Shown: positions 43,534 through 54,200 of the stretch, in pieces
How positions within the stretch are numbered: the stretch's first letter is position 1
How the letters are laid out: the number at the start of each line of letters is the position of its first letter
Assembly (NCBI GenBank): GCA_963678555.2
Contig: CAXXJA010000001.1
Location: forward strand, 248,001-312,000
Source: SABI01 sp963678555
GTDB lineage: Bacteria; Spirochaetota; Spirochaetia; Sphaerochaetales; Sphaerochaetaceae
Direction: 5' to 3'
Length of the DNA: 64,000 bases
Translations under genes and position numbers: made by a program
Notes under the pieces: model-generated
Databases searched by the model: none
Seen by the model: only the letters and a program-made list of their open reading frames with translations
What the model was told of the DNA's origin: nothing

Positions 43534-46500
43534 AGAATTTACCTACTCCACAAGAACTGAAGAAGCTTGAAGAGAAAACACTCGCTGGATTGAAGGATTT
43601 TCAACGGGCAACCGTCATGCAAGTCATGGAGTGCTTTCATGATCGTCACAATCGTGTACTCGTCGCGGATGAAGTCGGGTTAGGCAAGACACTCATAGCC
43701 AAGGGCGTGATCGCTTCCACAGCTCGATGGCATAGGGAGGAAGGTGATGAGTTATTCAAGATTGTTTATGTCTGTTCAAATCAGGATATTGCCGAACAGA
43801 ACCGCCGAAAGCTCATCATAGCGACAGAGAATAAAGATTTCACGATTGAACGGATTGCTGATTCCCGGCTATCGATGCAGCATCTGAAAATATTTCAACA
43901 GGAGTATCCGAATACCAACGAAGGCAGCCAGGCGGGCAGGTACTTCCAATTGATTCCACTCACGCCTGCCACGTCCTTTTCATTGAAATCCAGTGGAGGC
44001 ACTAAAGCTGAACGCGCTTTAATTCTGGCTGTGCTAAAAGGAATAAATATTCTTGAAACTTATGGAATTGAGTACGGTGCATTAAAATCATTCCTGAAAT
44101 ATGACCGAGGGATGTTGGAAAAGAACTGGAGCAGGGCTTGTGAATTTTATGATAAAGAATTTTTAGACTGTGATGAAAACAGCAAAGGCGCTTATCTCTC
44201 ATTTATGAGTGGAGAATTGACTGAAGCTTTTAAGACTACTCATGCACAGTTGATCAATCAGCTGATGGCAGTTTGTCAGCAGATTGCTTGTGATCCTGAT
44301 TACCGATCTCGGGATACTGCAAAGATTATCAGCAACCTGCGTATACTCTTCGCGGAGATCAGCATCAACAGGTTGGGGCCGGACCTGATCATCATGGATG
44401 AGTTCCAAAGGTTCAAGAGCTTGATCTCAGCCGACGATGGTTCTGACACATCCTTACTCGCAAAGAAATTCCTTTCTGCATCAACGGGAAACAATGCCCC
44501 CAAGGTTCTTCTATTGTCAGCCACCCCGTATAGACTCTATTCAACTTTAGAGGAGATGGAAGACCCTCAAGAGGAAAGTCACTATAGAGAATTCATGGGC
44601 GCCATGGATTTCTTGGTGAATAATGCTGAGAAACAGCAAAAGTTCCAAACGGAGTGGAGTGCTTTCTCAGAAAAATTGCACGAATTCACGCCAGAAGGAT
44701 TTGCCGTGGTTAAGGCTGCAAAAGACACAGTCGAACAGTTCATGACCAAACACATTTGCAGAACGGAACGACATGTCGCAGAGGATGCTGAAAATCTTAT
44801 CGACAATGAATCCCATACGGTTCCTATCAATCCGCATGAATCGGACATTGTTTCCTATCTCAAAGCTCAAGAAATTATTCGAAGTATGGGGACAGGAAAT
44901 CTTCCAATTGAATATGCGAAGTCATCCCCATTTCTGCTCTCATACCTCGATAAGTATCAGATCAAAGAAAAATTGGAGAAAATCTTAAAGAGTGGATGGA
45001 CAAGTCTTTCTGCACAACAGAGAAAACTGCTGAAGAGTACCCATGTATGGTTAAATCAGAATAAAATTCAGACCTATACGGATTTTTCTATCCCAAATTC
45101 CCGGTTCGAAATGTTAAAGGAAATTGCTTTCGAAAAGAACAATGAATTGTTGCTATGGATTCCCCCTACACTGCCGTACTATGCTTTGGATGGAGTTTTC
45201 AAGAACAAGGATACGGTTTCTAAAATTTTGGTATTTTCAGCGTGGGAAATGGTTCCACGAATGATTGCTACACTCTTATCCTATGAGCTTGAATTGAAAA
45301 CGCTTGGGAAGCTGAAGAGTTCACTGAAGAATATCAAGTACTTCACAAGGAAGTCCCAGAAAGAAGCTGATGGGGAGAAACGGGAAAGACGGAATCCTGC
45401 TCGAAGATTGGTTTTAGGAACAATCAAGAAACATCAAAGACATTCATATTTAACACTGTTGTATCCATCCAGGACGCTATCTCAAGTATTTGATCCTGTG
45501 GGTGCTCTGAATTGTACACTGACATCCGATGATCTTTACCGGTCGATCAAACTGAGTTTAGAGGAACATATCAATTCCTTGCATATTACGGTCGATGATG
45601 ACGGACAGACGGATGCAAGATGGTATTATTTGGTTCCAATGCTCCTTGATAATCAACAAGAACCAGGATTCGTTGATTACTGGATTAAAACGATAGAGTC
45701 CAATAGCAAAGAGTTGGCTGATGAGAAAAGCAATATTGTCAAACATCTGGAAAAAGTACAGGAAGAGTTGCAGGACCCTCCTACAGGGAAACTCCCGGAA
45801 GATCTTGTGGAAATACTGACTCTCATGGCAGTGGGATCTCCTGCAGTATGTGCCTATCGCAGTAGCGATGGATTACTGATGGAATCTTCATTGTTGGCAC
45901 GACGGATGATTGATAAATTCAATTCTCCGGAAGCCATTGCCATAGTTGAGTTGTCAGAAAGAGTCCATAACAAAGAGGGGCATTGGAAACAAGTTTTACG
46001 ATACTGTTGTGAAGGGTGCTTCCAATCGGTCTTGGATGAATGGGCTCACATGGTCTCAGAGGATAACAGGCTGTCATCGAGTGAGTCGGACCGAAAATTC
46101 CTGTTCACACTCTTATCCTCCTATGTCAACATCAGATCTGCTCCTATTCAAGTCGATACTTACGAAAGTTTCCGTTCCAGAATTAAAGGAGAAGGTGGAG
46201 CTTATAACAAGATGTCAATGCGAACCCATTTTGCAGCTGGGTTCTATAAAACTAAGAATGAAGACAAAGCTGTTTCCCGGAAAAATGCTCTGCGACATGC
46301 CTTCAATTCTCCGTTCTATCCATTTGTACTGGCAACAACATCGGTTGGCCAGGAAGGGCTTGATTTTCACTATTATTGCAGAAAAATCATGCATTGGAAC
46401 TTACCTTCGAACCCAATCGATCTTGAACAACGCGAAGGCAGGATAAATCGATTTAAGAATTTCGCTATCAGGAAGAATTTAGCCAGCAGATTCAAAGATG

Positions 46501-46892
46501 CGCAGTTTGATGTTGATGTGTGGACAGATCTTTTTATGCTGGCCAGTGAGGCCTTCGATGGTAAATCATCGGAACTTATTCCATTCTGGGGAATTCAAAA
46601 ATCTGATCAGAACGATGATACCTTAAAGTTTAAAATTGAAAGGATAGTTCCTCAATTTACTCTGAGCAAAGATCAAGGATTGTATGAATACCTGCTCAAA
46701 GTGCTTACCTTGTATAGGATAACCTTGGGTCAACCACGACAGGAAGAGCTTATTGAACAGTTCGAAGGCTTAAGTAAGGAGGATGTGAAAGCGTTATTTA
46801 TTAACCTGAGCCCTCACTATCGATCCAGAGAATATGCAAGTGTTTATAATCAAAAGAATAGTGACGAAACAGCGAGGCCAAGTGAGGAGTAA
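43530..46892 (+). CDS. Superfamily 2 helicase of the DUF6361-PLD operon
   Basis: A 1120-residue helicase. Motif I 'VADEVGLGKTLIAKGVI' is near 45-61, motif II is DEFQ ('IIMDEFQRFKSL', ~289) instead of DEAH, 'LLLSATPYRLY' is near 329, and the second RecA domain ends with 'TSVGQEGLDFHYY...NLPSNPIDLEQREGRINRFKNF' (~930-975). About 600 residues between the two RecA parts form a large family-specific insertion. Together with the upstream PLD and DUF6361 proteins it forms a three-gene set reminiscent of 'restriction-like' PLD-helicase operons predicted as defence systems. No methyltransferase is included, so self-protection must come from elsewhere or from a different recognition mode. Confidence 0.82.
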   Translation: MKNLPTPQELKKLEEKTLAGLKDFQRATVMQVMECFHDRHNRVLVADEVGLGKTLIAKGVIASTARWHREEGDELFKIVYVCSNQDIAEQNRRKLIIATENKDFTIERIADSRLSMQHLKIFQQEYPNTNEGSQAGRYFQLIPLTPATSFSLKSSGGTKAERALILAVLKGINILETYGIEYGALKSFLKYDRGMLEKNWSRACEFYDKEFLDCDENSKGAYLSFMSGELTEAFKTTHAQLINQLMAVCQQIACDPDYRSRDTAKIISNLRILFAEISINRLGPDLIIMDEFQRFKSLISADDGSDTSLLAKKFLSASTGNNAPKVLLLSATPYRLYSTLEEMEDPQEESHYREFMGAMDFLVNNAEKQQKFQTEWSAFSEKLHEFTPEGFAVVKAAKDTVEQFMTKHICRTERHVAEDAENLIDNESHTVPINPHESDIVSYLKAQEIIRSMGTGNLPIEYAKSSPFLLSYLDKYQIKEKLEKILKSGWTSLSAQQRKLLKSTHVWLNQNKIQTYTDFSIPNSRFEMLKEIAFEKNNELLLWIPPTLPYYALDGVFKNKDTVSKILVFSAWEMVPRMIATLLSYELELKTLGKLKSSLKNIKYFTRKSQKEADGEKRERRNPARRLVLGTIKKHQRHSYLTLLYPSRTLSQVFDPVGALNCTLTSDDLYRSIKLSLEEHINSLHITVDDDGQTDARWYYLVPMLLDNQQEPGFVDYWIKTIESNSKELADEKSNIVKHLEKVQEELQDPPTGKLPEDLVEILTLMAVGSPAVCAYRSSDGLLMESSLLARRMIDKFNSPEAIAIVELSERVHNKEGHWKQVLRYCCEGCFQSVLDEWAHMVSEDNRLSSSESDRKFLFTLLSSYVNIRSAPIQVDTYESFRSRIKGEGGAYNKMSMRTHFAAGFYKTKNEDKAVSRKNALRHAFNSPFYPFVLATTSVGQEGLDFHYYCRKIMHWNLPSNPIDLEQREGRINRFKNFAIRKNLASRFKDAQFDVDVWTDLFMLASEAFDGKSSELIPFWGIQKSDQNDDTLKFKIERIVPQFTLSKDQGLYEYLLKVLTLYRITLGQPRQEELIEQFEGLSKEDVKALFINLSPHYRSREYASVYNQKNSDETARPSEE

Positions 46893-47260
46893 TGATGTAA
46901 TTCATCAAGTACCATCTATCACTGGGTGTTTAAGTTATCCAACAGGTTTGCAGTCACTCATCCTGGTATACGCTCCAATCCAGATCTCGTGCATACCTTG
47001 ATAAATCATTTTCGGTTACAGGGAATCCTGTGTGAGCGGTATGATGAATTTGCAGCAGGTGGTGTTTACAACCGATGCAACCCCCATGAGGCATTCTTTC
47101 AAAATTGAAAATAAAGATGCCTAGTTCATGGTTCTGGGATAGAAAGTTTTTCCACGCATGAAATCATCCATAATTATAATAAGTTTTTTCCCAGGGGGAC
47201 ATTATATGTCCCCCTTGATGTACTAACATCGAGATACATTCAGAAACATGGAGGAACAAA
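46893..47260. other. Gene-free spacer with a palindrome
   Basis: About 370 bases lie between the helicase and a small gene. A 60-codon frame at 46926-47108 lacks a ribosome-binding site and I do not support it. The main feature is the perfect hairpin at 47194-47214. Confidence 0.4.
47194..47214. repeat. Perfect hairpin GGGGGACAT-TAT-ATGTCCCCC
   Basis: Nine-base arms around a TAT loop, extendable by one more pair. It follows the design of the hairpin at 21128-21144 and lies ~47 bases before the next gene's ATG. There is no T-run on either side. An operator or dispersed palindrome is likelier than a terminator. Confidence 0.55.
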
Positions 47261-47611
47261 ATGAAACAGACGATTGAGGTCGCATGGGAATCAGATGACG
47301 TTCCAATGATCTATTGCCCGGTTTGTGGTGCTCCCGTAAGAGGTCTTGAAGTTGTCGAGTGTGAGCATGTCATCTTCACTGCTATCGATATTGTCCCCGG
47401 GTTCGGGTACATGAAAGAATCGGAGAAAGCCTATCTGACAGAGATAGAGGAGACGAATGATACATTAGATATGGACCTCGTTGATCTGGCCATGCTCGCT
47501 ATGGCTTCACCTTCGAGGATGTGCATGAAAGTCGCAACTTCGAATATTGGACCTCATGGACCGCAAGGTACTGAGTTTTCTGCATGTTTCGAGTTTAAGC
47601 TGAAGGAGTGA
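47261..47611 (+). CDS. Small protein with one CxxC zinc-ribbon knuckle
   Basis: A 116-residue acidic protein with a strong GGAGGA site. 'MIYCPVCGAPVRGLEVVECEHVIF' gives a CPVCG knuckle followed by Cys and His that could complete a zinc site. The rest has no recognisable domain. It sits alone between the DUF6361 operon and the Druantia-like genes on the same strand. It might be an immunity-type or adaptor protein; the function is unknown. Confidence 0.55.
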   Translation: MKQTIEVAWESDDVPMIYCPVCGAPVRGLEVVECEHVIFTAIDIVPGFGYMKESEKAYLTEIEETNDTLDMDLVDLAMLAMASPSRMCMKVATSNIGPHGPQGTEFSACFEFKLKE

Positions 47612-47654
47612 TATAACAGGGGGTGAATCATTCTGGATGAAGTAGGGCGATGAC

Positions 47655-47762
47655 ATGATTGCTCTGTGTTTTGTTCTTTTAATCGGATCTTTTATTGTTG
47701 CGGTAGTGAATAGAGATACTCTCACCGGACAACCTATTTTATTCTCTCATTCATACTGTTGA
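47655..47762 (+). CDS. 35-residue putative membrane peptide
   Basis: ATG 47655 opens a short frame with one hydrophobic segment ('MIALCFVLLIGSFIVAVV') and a short polar tail, ending at TGA. The ribosome-binding site is weak (GTAGGG). It could be a real single-span peptide before the Druantia-like genes or a chance frame. The remaining ~170 bases to the next gene show nothing else. Confidence 0.25.
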   Translation: MIALCFVLLIGSFIVAVVNRDTLTGQPILFSHSYC

Positions 47763-47934
47763 TAGGACAGATTATCGTGCGTGTGGGACTTTCTCTGAAA
47801 TTTATAGAAAGGGTACACACCTGGACCTGACAGAAATATTCGTATTTATGATGAGTTCCAGTTTCAAGTCTTGTATAATAAGTCTTTGATGTGCCGTGCC
47901 GTTGAGAGAAGTTGAATTATCACAAGGGGATGCA

Positions 47935-50900
47935 ATGCCGTATTTTGACTATTTTGAAAACGTTCTTGAATACTATAAAACTACTGAAAATCCATCATTC
48001 GGAGAGTGGCCGCTGTGTCCATTTGAAAGGAATTCACGATTCTATGACGAAGCAGAGCAGTGGTTTACAGATCGAGGTGTGAAGGTCCTTTATCACAAAA
48101 ATAGACGATTCCTGAGCTCATTTATCATTGCTGCAGAATTTCCTCCTTCCTTAGGATTTAAAAAAGATGTAGATGCCATAGTGAAGAGAAATGGATGGCT
48201 TACCCTCTACAGGAACCCTAAAAATTGTCTTGATGAGTATATCGTTCACACCAATCTTGATGATAAGACTCTTGCCCAACGGCAATTCCTCACGGTCGAT
48301 AGTGAAGGATACTACGCCTTTTTGGAACTTCTTACTATTCTCTCAAGCATCAGATTTTACTTAGGTAAAAATCTCCTTATTGAAGAGATCTGTCTGAAGA
48401 TTGCAACTGAAACAAGCCATGATATAGATCTCATTCAACGAATAGCAGACACGTATGAGAGTACTTTGATGCCTGAAGAATCGGAGGGAAAAGACATCCC
48501 CTCACCTCGGTTCGAATACGCACTCAGAGATTCTGTTGATGGCAAGAAACTGGTTCTGCAGCACAATCTCAATAATACTGTTCAAATTCCCGCAGCAAGT
48601 TCCATTCATCTGAATAGATCCTCGCATGCCTCCTTCTCAGCTCTGGCAGGGAATGAACCACTTTCATTATATCAGGGTTCTGATGTTGTTTCTCTAATGA
48701 GCAGAAATGGTCAAGTTGAGGCAGATTTTGGTGTGAATACCGATTGTTTCACATTGGAAAAAAGAAATCCAACACTGAAAAATATCAGATTCTATCTGAC
48801 CGTGAGTGATGTAAGTAACCAACTGTCTTCTGTTCAAGTAGGGTTGATCGATCGTCGGGAAGACTTTCTTGTGTTTGATAAAACCGGAAGGGAAATAATA
48901 AGAACCAATAGAACGTATAAGATGGGACAGGAGCTCTATTTTGTTCCTCTTACCCCAGAGATGGGTATGGCCTTTGAGGAATCAGCAAGCTTTTCTCAGA
49001 TTGAATCACCCTTAGTCCCGATATTCACTCAGAATACGGATGAAGAAGAAATTCAAGTTAATGGGATTACCTTCTTTTTCACTGATGTCCCATTTTCAAT
49101 AGAGATGAGAAATCAGACTCCCCTCGAAAGGACATTCGAAGTAGGAAGAGGAAAGGTTGCCTATTTCTATTCATCTGACATTTCCTTTACTATAACCGGA
49201 GAGCTTGAGGAAGCTCCTACTCCTGAAGTGACTCTGTTCAGGAGAAACTGGAAAACAGTCGAAGGGGAAAAAAAAGTAGTTCAGACTCCAATCAAAATTA
49301 TACAAGATGGTCTTGTCATCCGCCCAAGAACACCGTTATCTGAAAGCGGCGACTACCGTTTGATGGTGAAGTATAATGAGAAGTCGAAACAGACCATAAA
49401 TTTCAAACTTCTGCCGATTAGGTCAATGAGATTAGTCGGTGAAAAGCAGATCAGGCTGAAAATGATGACAACGCCTTTCAGTTTCAACCTTGAAGGCGAC
49501 CATGAGTGTACCTGCACCTGTGAGGATGCCTTCGTCACACTTACGTTTCCCGAATATGGCACACACCAGGTCGATGCAAAATATATCTACAGACCACATG
49601 GTAAGAACTCGCCAAGACTTGGATCCCCTATAACATTCAGGATTCCAGTCAAACAGGAAGTAACGGGACATTTTAGAGAGTCCCTGACAGGCCTGGAAAA
49701 CCCGATACTGTCGATAGAACACGATCTTCTTGCTGGGTCAAGTATCTCTTTCAATCGAAGCGATCTCGATTCAAATAATGACCCCTACATGATCAATGCA
49801 TATATGGAATGGGATATCGCTCAGAAGATCCCCCCTCAGATGAACCGTTATAGCGTTGAAGGGTATGACCGTTTCCCTTTAACCGACCTTGTCAATGCTG
49901 TCAGGACTAGCCAAGTCACAAGACTGCTGCTTACTGTCAGTAGAGAGAATGAAGAACTCTTCCGCGCTGAATTTGTCGATGAGAAGGGTGATATCACAAA
50001 CCTCGAGAGCGAGTGGGACCGAGGTCTCTGGGATGAGATACTGGCTCTGCCGGTGGGCTCGTTGCAGGAGGTGTATATCACTGATCTCAAACAAATTCCG
50101 GAAAATTCTATGGTCTATGGCGTGATTAAGGAGAATGATGACCGACGTGTAATTACACATGGGAAATGGATAGGTGATGCGGAAACGGAATCTTCAGATC
50201 CAGTGGAGAAATTCCTTCTTGGCCTTTGTCATCACAATCCAGATGAGGAGATGCTCGGTGAGCTTCTGAATCAGATCCTCATTTCTCCGGAACTCTCGAA
50301 CCGTTTTGCTTTCTGGCTGACGAAAGCAAAGAAATGGACCTCTCCGTATGATATCCGTCCGTATGTGAGAATGTTTGAGTTGTTTCCTGTCATTGCCATG
50401 TGGGCTGATGTGGCACGCCTGGATGATAATCCCGAGCATATCATTCCTGAGATTTCTCCTTCTCCTGAAGCCCAGTTTCTCATGGCGATCGGGAGTTTCT
50501 ATATCCCTCATGTGCGGAATCTGTCTACTCATCCCCGATTCTCTTCAGAGTTTATGACCCTTAATGATCTGCGTATCCTGAATGATCTCGGAATCCTTCC
50601 GAATAAAGTGATTACGAAGGAATCTATGACTCGAACCTTTGCTCATTTCATGAATTCCTTCTCTGAAACGGGCAAACCTGTTCTTTCCTGGCTCACCTTG
50701 TTCTGGGGAAGGCGTGTTGCACATGAGAATGGCCTTTCTGCTGAATACGAACAGCTATGGAGAGTATTCAGAGGAAACTCTCCGTTAGAAACAGTGGAGA
50801 ATGATTATATCTCAACGCTCCCGAAGTGTCGGGATGATGAAAACAGGGATAGGGATATCGCTCTGGATTTCCGCTCGGAGCAGAGTCACTATCAATGTTC

Positions 50901-51264
50901 GCTGTCGTCGCAGGATTTGACAACCTATCACACATTCTTTGAAACATTGAATGAAGAGACATTTGGGTCGGCCCTTGTCGCATTGATGAAAAATGATGAG
51001 ATTCTCCGCCTTGCTCTACCGAATCTAGAGGGGTGTAAGTCTTCTTCCAAGTGGTTCTCTGCTATATATCTTTCATTGTATGCAGTCTCTTATCAGCTTG
51101 AAAAATTTGAGTTGTTCGGGGCGTTGAGGCAGCTGTACCCCTTATCTATACGCGATTTCCACTTCCTCCTTCCCTGGATACGTGCACACAGCGAAACTGC
51201 TCCTATTTATAATTCCTATTACGAATACTGGATGTCACTATACTGGAGGTACTCGGATGTTTGA
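47935..51264 (+). CDS. druH: DruH-like protein of a Druantia type III-like system
   Basis: A large 1109-residue protein without a recognisable enzymatic motif. It begins 'MPYFDYFENVLEYY...WPLCPFERNSRFYDEAEQWF', continues through beta-rich regions in the middle (several domains between ~240 and 620) and ends in an alpha-helical third. ATG 47935 follows AAGGGGA; a GTG at 47896 is possible but less well placed. Size and position, directly before and overlapping a ~2100-residue DUF1998 helicase gene, fit DruH of Druantia type III, which consists of just DruH and DruE. The identity comes from context rather than sequence motifs, so the symbol is tentative. Confidence 0.65.
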   Translation: MPYFDYFENVLEYYKTTENPSFGEWPLCPFERNSRFYDEAEQWFTDRGVKVLYHKNRRFLSSFIIAAEFPPSLGFKKDVDAIVKRNGWLTLYRNPKNCLDEYIVHTNLDDKTLAQRQFLTVDSEGYYAFLELLTILSSIRFYLGKNLLIEEICLKIATETSHDIDLIQRIADTYESTLMPEESEGKDIPSPRFEYALRDSVDGKKLVLQHNLNNTVQIPAASSIHLNRSSHASFSALAGNEPLSLYQGSDVVSLMSRNGQVEADFGVNTDCFTLEKRNPTLKNIRFYLTVSDVSNQLSSVQVGLIDRREDFLVFDKTGREIIRTNRTYKMGQELYFVPLTPEMGMAFEESASFSQIESPLVPIFTQNTDEEEIQVNGITFFFTDVPFSIEMRNQTPLERTFEVGRGKVAYFYSSDISFTITGELEEAPTPEVTLFRRNWKTVEGEKKVVQTPIKIIQDGLVIRPRTPLSESGDYRLMVKYNEKSKQTINFKLLPIRSMRLVGEKQIRLKMMTTPFSFNLEGDHECTCTCEDAFVTLTFPEYGTHQVDAKYIYRPHGKNSPRLGSPITFRIPVKQEVTGHFRESLTGLENPILSIEHDLLAGSSISFNRSDLDSNNDPYMINAYMEWDIAQKIPPQMNRYSVEGYDRFPLTDLVNAVRTSQVTRLLLTVSRENEELFRAEFVDEKGDITNLESEWDRGLWDEILALPVGSLQEVYITDLKQIPENSMVYGVIKENDDRRVITHGKWIGDAETESSDPVEKFLLGLCHHNPDEEMLGELLNQILISPELSNRFAFWLTKAKKWTSPYDIRPYVRMFELFPVIAMWADVARLDDNPEHIIPEISPSPEAQFLMAIGSFYIPHVRNLSTHPRFSSEFMTLNDLRILNDLGILPNKVITKESMTRTFAHFMNSFSETGKPVLSWLTLFWGRRVAHENGLSAEYEQLWRVFRGNSPLETVENDYISTLPKCRDDENRDRDIALDFRSEQSHYQCSLSSQDLTTYHTFFETLNEETFGSALVALMKNDEILRLALPNLEGCKSSSKWFSAIYLSLYAVSYQLEKFELFGALRQLYPLSIRDFHFLLPWIRAHSETAPIYNSYYEYWMSLYWRYSDV

Positions 51265-54200
51265 TGCCCATAAGACTGAGCTCGAGATAAAGAAAAACGT
51301 GGTTGATTTCGTTCTCGACTGGAAGAATCTGAAGGACGAAGATGTTCGGGACAACGTGAGGGCTCTCTGGTCATCAGCAACCCCTCAGGAGGGATCTATT
51401 CTCTCGGAGCTTCTGGTAGAAAACAACTACTCCTTTATTACCGATGAGGACGCTCCGACGATAGAAACCTTAGATCCTGAATTTTTCAGTGAATTTCTCA
51501 AGCAGATGAGATGTGTGGAGGACATCCTTGCCTCCGGAGAAATGCCGAGGTTGAAAAATGGTCGCCAGTACTTTGAAGGTGTTAAAGATCTTCAGAGAGC
51601 ATTCCTAGCTAAGGTGGAAAAACAGTGGTTCAGTAGAAAATATGTACTGTTTCACCATCAGGTGAGGGCGATGAAAGCAGCGATTCAAGGAAAAGATTTT
51701 ATCCTCTCGTCCGGGACAGGGTCCGGTAAGACGGAGTCCTTTCTTTTCCCCACCGTGGCAAAACTCCTCAATGAGACGGATGAAGAACGAAAGAACCCCG
51801 GCATAAGAGTTCTGATCATCTACCCGATGAATGCACTCATCAACAACCAGATTTCACGCCTTCAGGCTCTACTTGGTGTGCAGGATCCTTCACGCCCACC
51901 AATCCGTTTCGCGCTCTATAACAGCAAACTCGAGGAGAATAGAAAACGGTATAAGACTTACACGGAGCAAGAAGCTGATTACAGCGGGTGGCCAGACCTG
52001 CAGGTGATTGACCGCCGTGAGTTACGAGAGAATCCTCCTCATATACTTGTCACCAACTATTCGATGCTGGAATATGCTCTGATACGACCAAAGGATATGC
52101 CGTTGTTTCTCCCAGAGAGACAGAAGCTTCACACTATCATTCTCGATGAAGCTCACACCTATATCGGTGCGATGGCAGCTGAGATATCACTGCTTCTCCG
52201 TCGTGTCCTCATTGCCTTCGGGAAAGAAAGCAGAGATGTACAGTGTTTTGCAACCTCAGCAACTCTCGGGGACCCTGAAAAGGATGGAGGGCAAACACTA
52301 CGTGAGTTCGCTGCAGACTTGTTCTCGAAAGAGCTTGACTCAATAGAGTATATCAGCGGAGAGAGAATCCTCCCGTTCAGTGCTGAAAGTGGAAAGAATT
52401 CGGTTTCGGTGAGTGCTATCCTTTCAGCTCTTCACATGCTCGAGACTATGGGAGATGCGGATGGTCTTGCCTATCTACTCGGGACATTTCCTGATGTTCG
52501 TTCACAATCACTACCTGATGCTCTCTACCAGATTTTTGTAAGCAACAAATACATTGTGAGATTCATCAATTCCCTCGCCAAGCAGCCATACAGGATTTCA
52601 GAAGTCGCAAGGTTGATCGGCCTGGGAAAGGATACGGGAAGAATCCCTGAGGCCTTTCTCTTTGTGAAATACCTGTCTGTCATAAAATCTGCTCACCCTG
52701 ATGCTCCATTGATAAAAGTGCGTCTCCATTCAGTCGTGGAAGCTCCTTCCGGTGTATACGTCTGCCCTGCTTGCGGCACGTACTACGGCAGCTATAGAGA
52801 TACCTGTTCGAATCCTGATTGTCTGAATTCGGAGGTAAGGGAACTCGTTGTCTGTAAACGCTGCGGCGAACCGTACCTTCTTCACCACAAGGGGACCGAC
52901 GATAAAAGCAGACCAATTGACTGGTTCCATGATATCGATGCATCTCGGCTCTCTCTCACTACTCTCGATCACCAGAGCTCAGATGTGACAGCCTGCTCAC
53001 ATTGCGGAGCTGCGGGAGAAAAAGGTGGATCGTCAAGCGATGACGATGAGGTGCTCCTTGATGATAGAGAGGTTACGGATCCTGAGTCGGTCCTGTACAC
53101 AAAGATGTTCTTTCAGCCGATATCTGTCAGCATGGAACTGGTTCAGAAGATTGTCATTGATACCCTCTATGCAAATCTGGAATCTCATCCAAAAGATTCG
53201 GGACACCTTCCGGGAGAGGGTCGAAGACTCCTCACCTTTTCCGACAGCAGGCAGGGGGCAGCACGGCTCCCCACCGGTATCGACTGGATCCATGAGAACT
53301 ACCTTGGTACCCGGCTTATGTATGATGCAGTGAAATCTCTTCTTGAGGGAGATAATGATTCTTCCACACCTTCAATTGAGAGTTCGTTCTCTGACCCTGG
53401 TGTGAACTGGGTCAAATTCCTTAACACGGGAGATTCTGTAGAACAGATCATTAAAGCAGTGACAGAGCTTCCCTCAGAGCAGAGACATGATGCGATGAAG
53501 GCAGAGATTGACAGGCGAAAACTGCCGTTCTCTTCCGGCCATTATGAATCAACACATCTGATTGACGATATCATGAAACTCTTGGGAGAAAGTGAATCTC
53601 TCTCGATATCTTTTGAAGAAGGCATTCAGGCTCTCAGTGATTCAGAGAAACTCACCGAAATGGTCGGAATATTCGATCAGATTGACGACAATGATATCAG
53701 GAGATCCGATAATACCCGCAGGAACATTTCCTACTGGCTGATGGGTCGCTCCCTTGGTATGATGACGACCTCAAGATATTTTCCTGAAAACGTCGGACTT
53801 GTCCATATTACCTTCCCACAGATAGAAGGGCTCGCTGAAACTTTGAAAGGAAAAGCTGAGTTTAACGGGTTCTCAGCTTCCATTATCTCCGAAATTCTCC
53901 ATGCCCTTGTTCTGCGGATGCGTGATACCGCAACGTTGTATATCGATTATCCCCGACGGGGGGATGAGAGCCTTCTCAGACAGGCTGCGGAGTATATTTT
54001 TCAGAATGTCGTACTGAACAAGTTCATGGTGCTTGAACGTACTATGGTCCCAGAAGAAACGAGCATGGTAAGTGCTTGGTATAACTTGAAGAGTGAGAAG
54101 GAAACTGCAGCAATCCAGCTGATGAAAAAAGCCGCAGGGAACAAACAACTTTCTCTTGGCGATGCCCGAAACATGATAGCTGCAGCATGGTCAGCTATGA

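Noticed and set aside
29541..46892. A complete class I DISARM system
   Set aside because: A DrmD-like helicase, DUF1156 methyltransferase and a PLD protein occur nearby, but they sit in two divergent operons and no DrmA or stand-alone DrmB is present.
46926..47108. 60-codon ORF after the DUF6361 operon
   Set aside because: There is no ribosome-binding site and no conserved-looking sequence; probably a chance frame.
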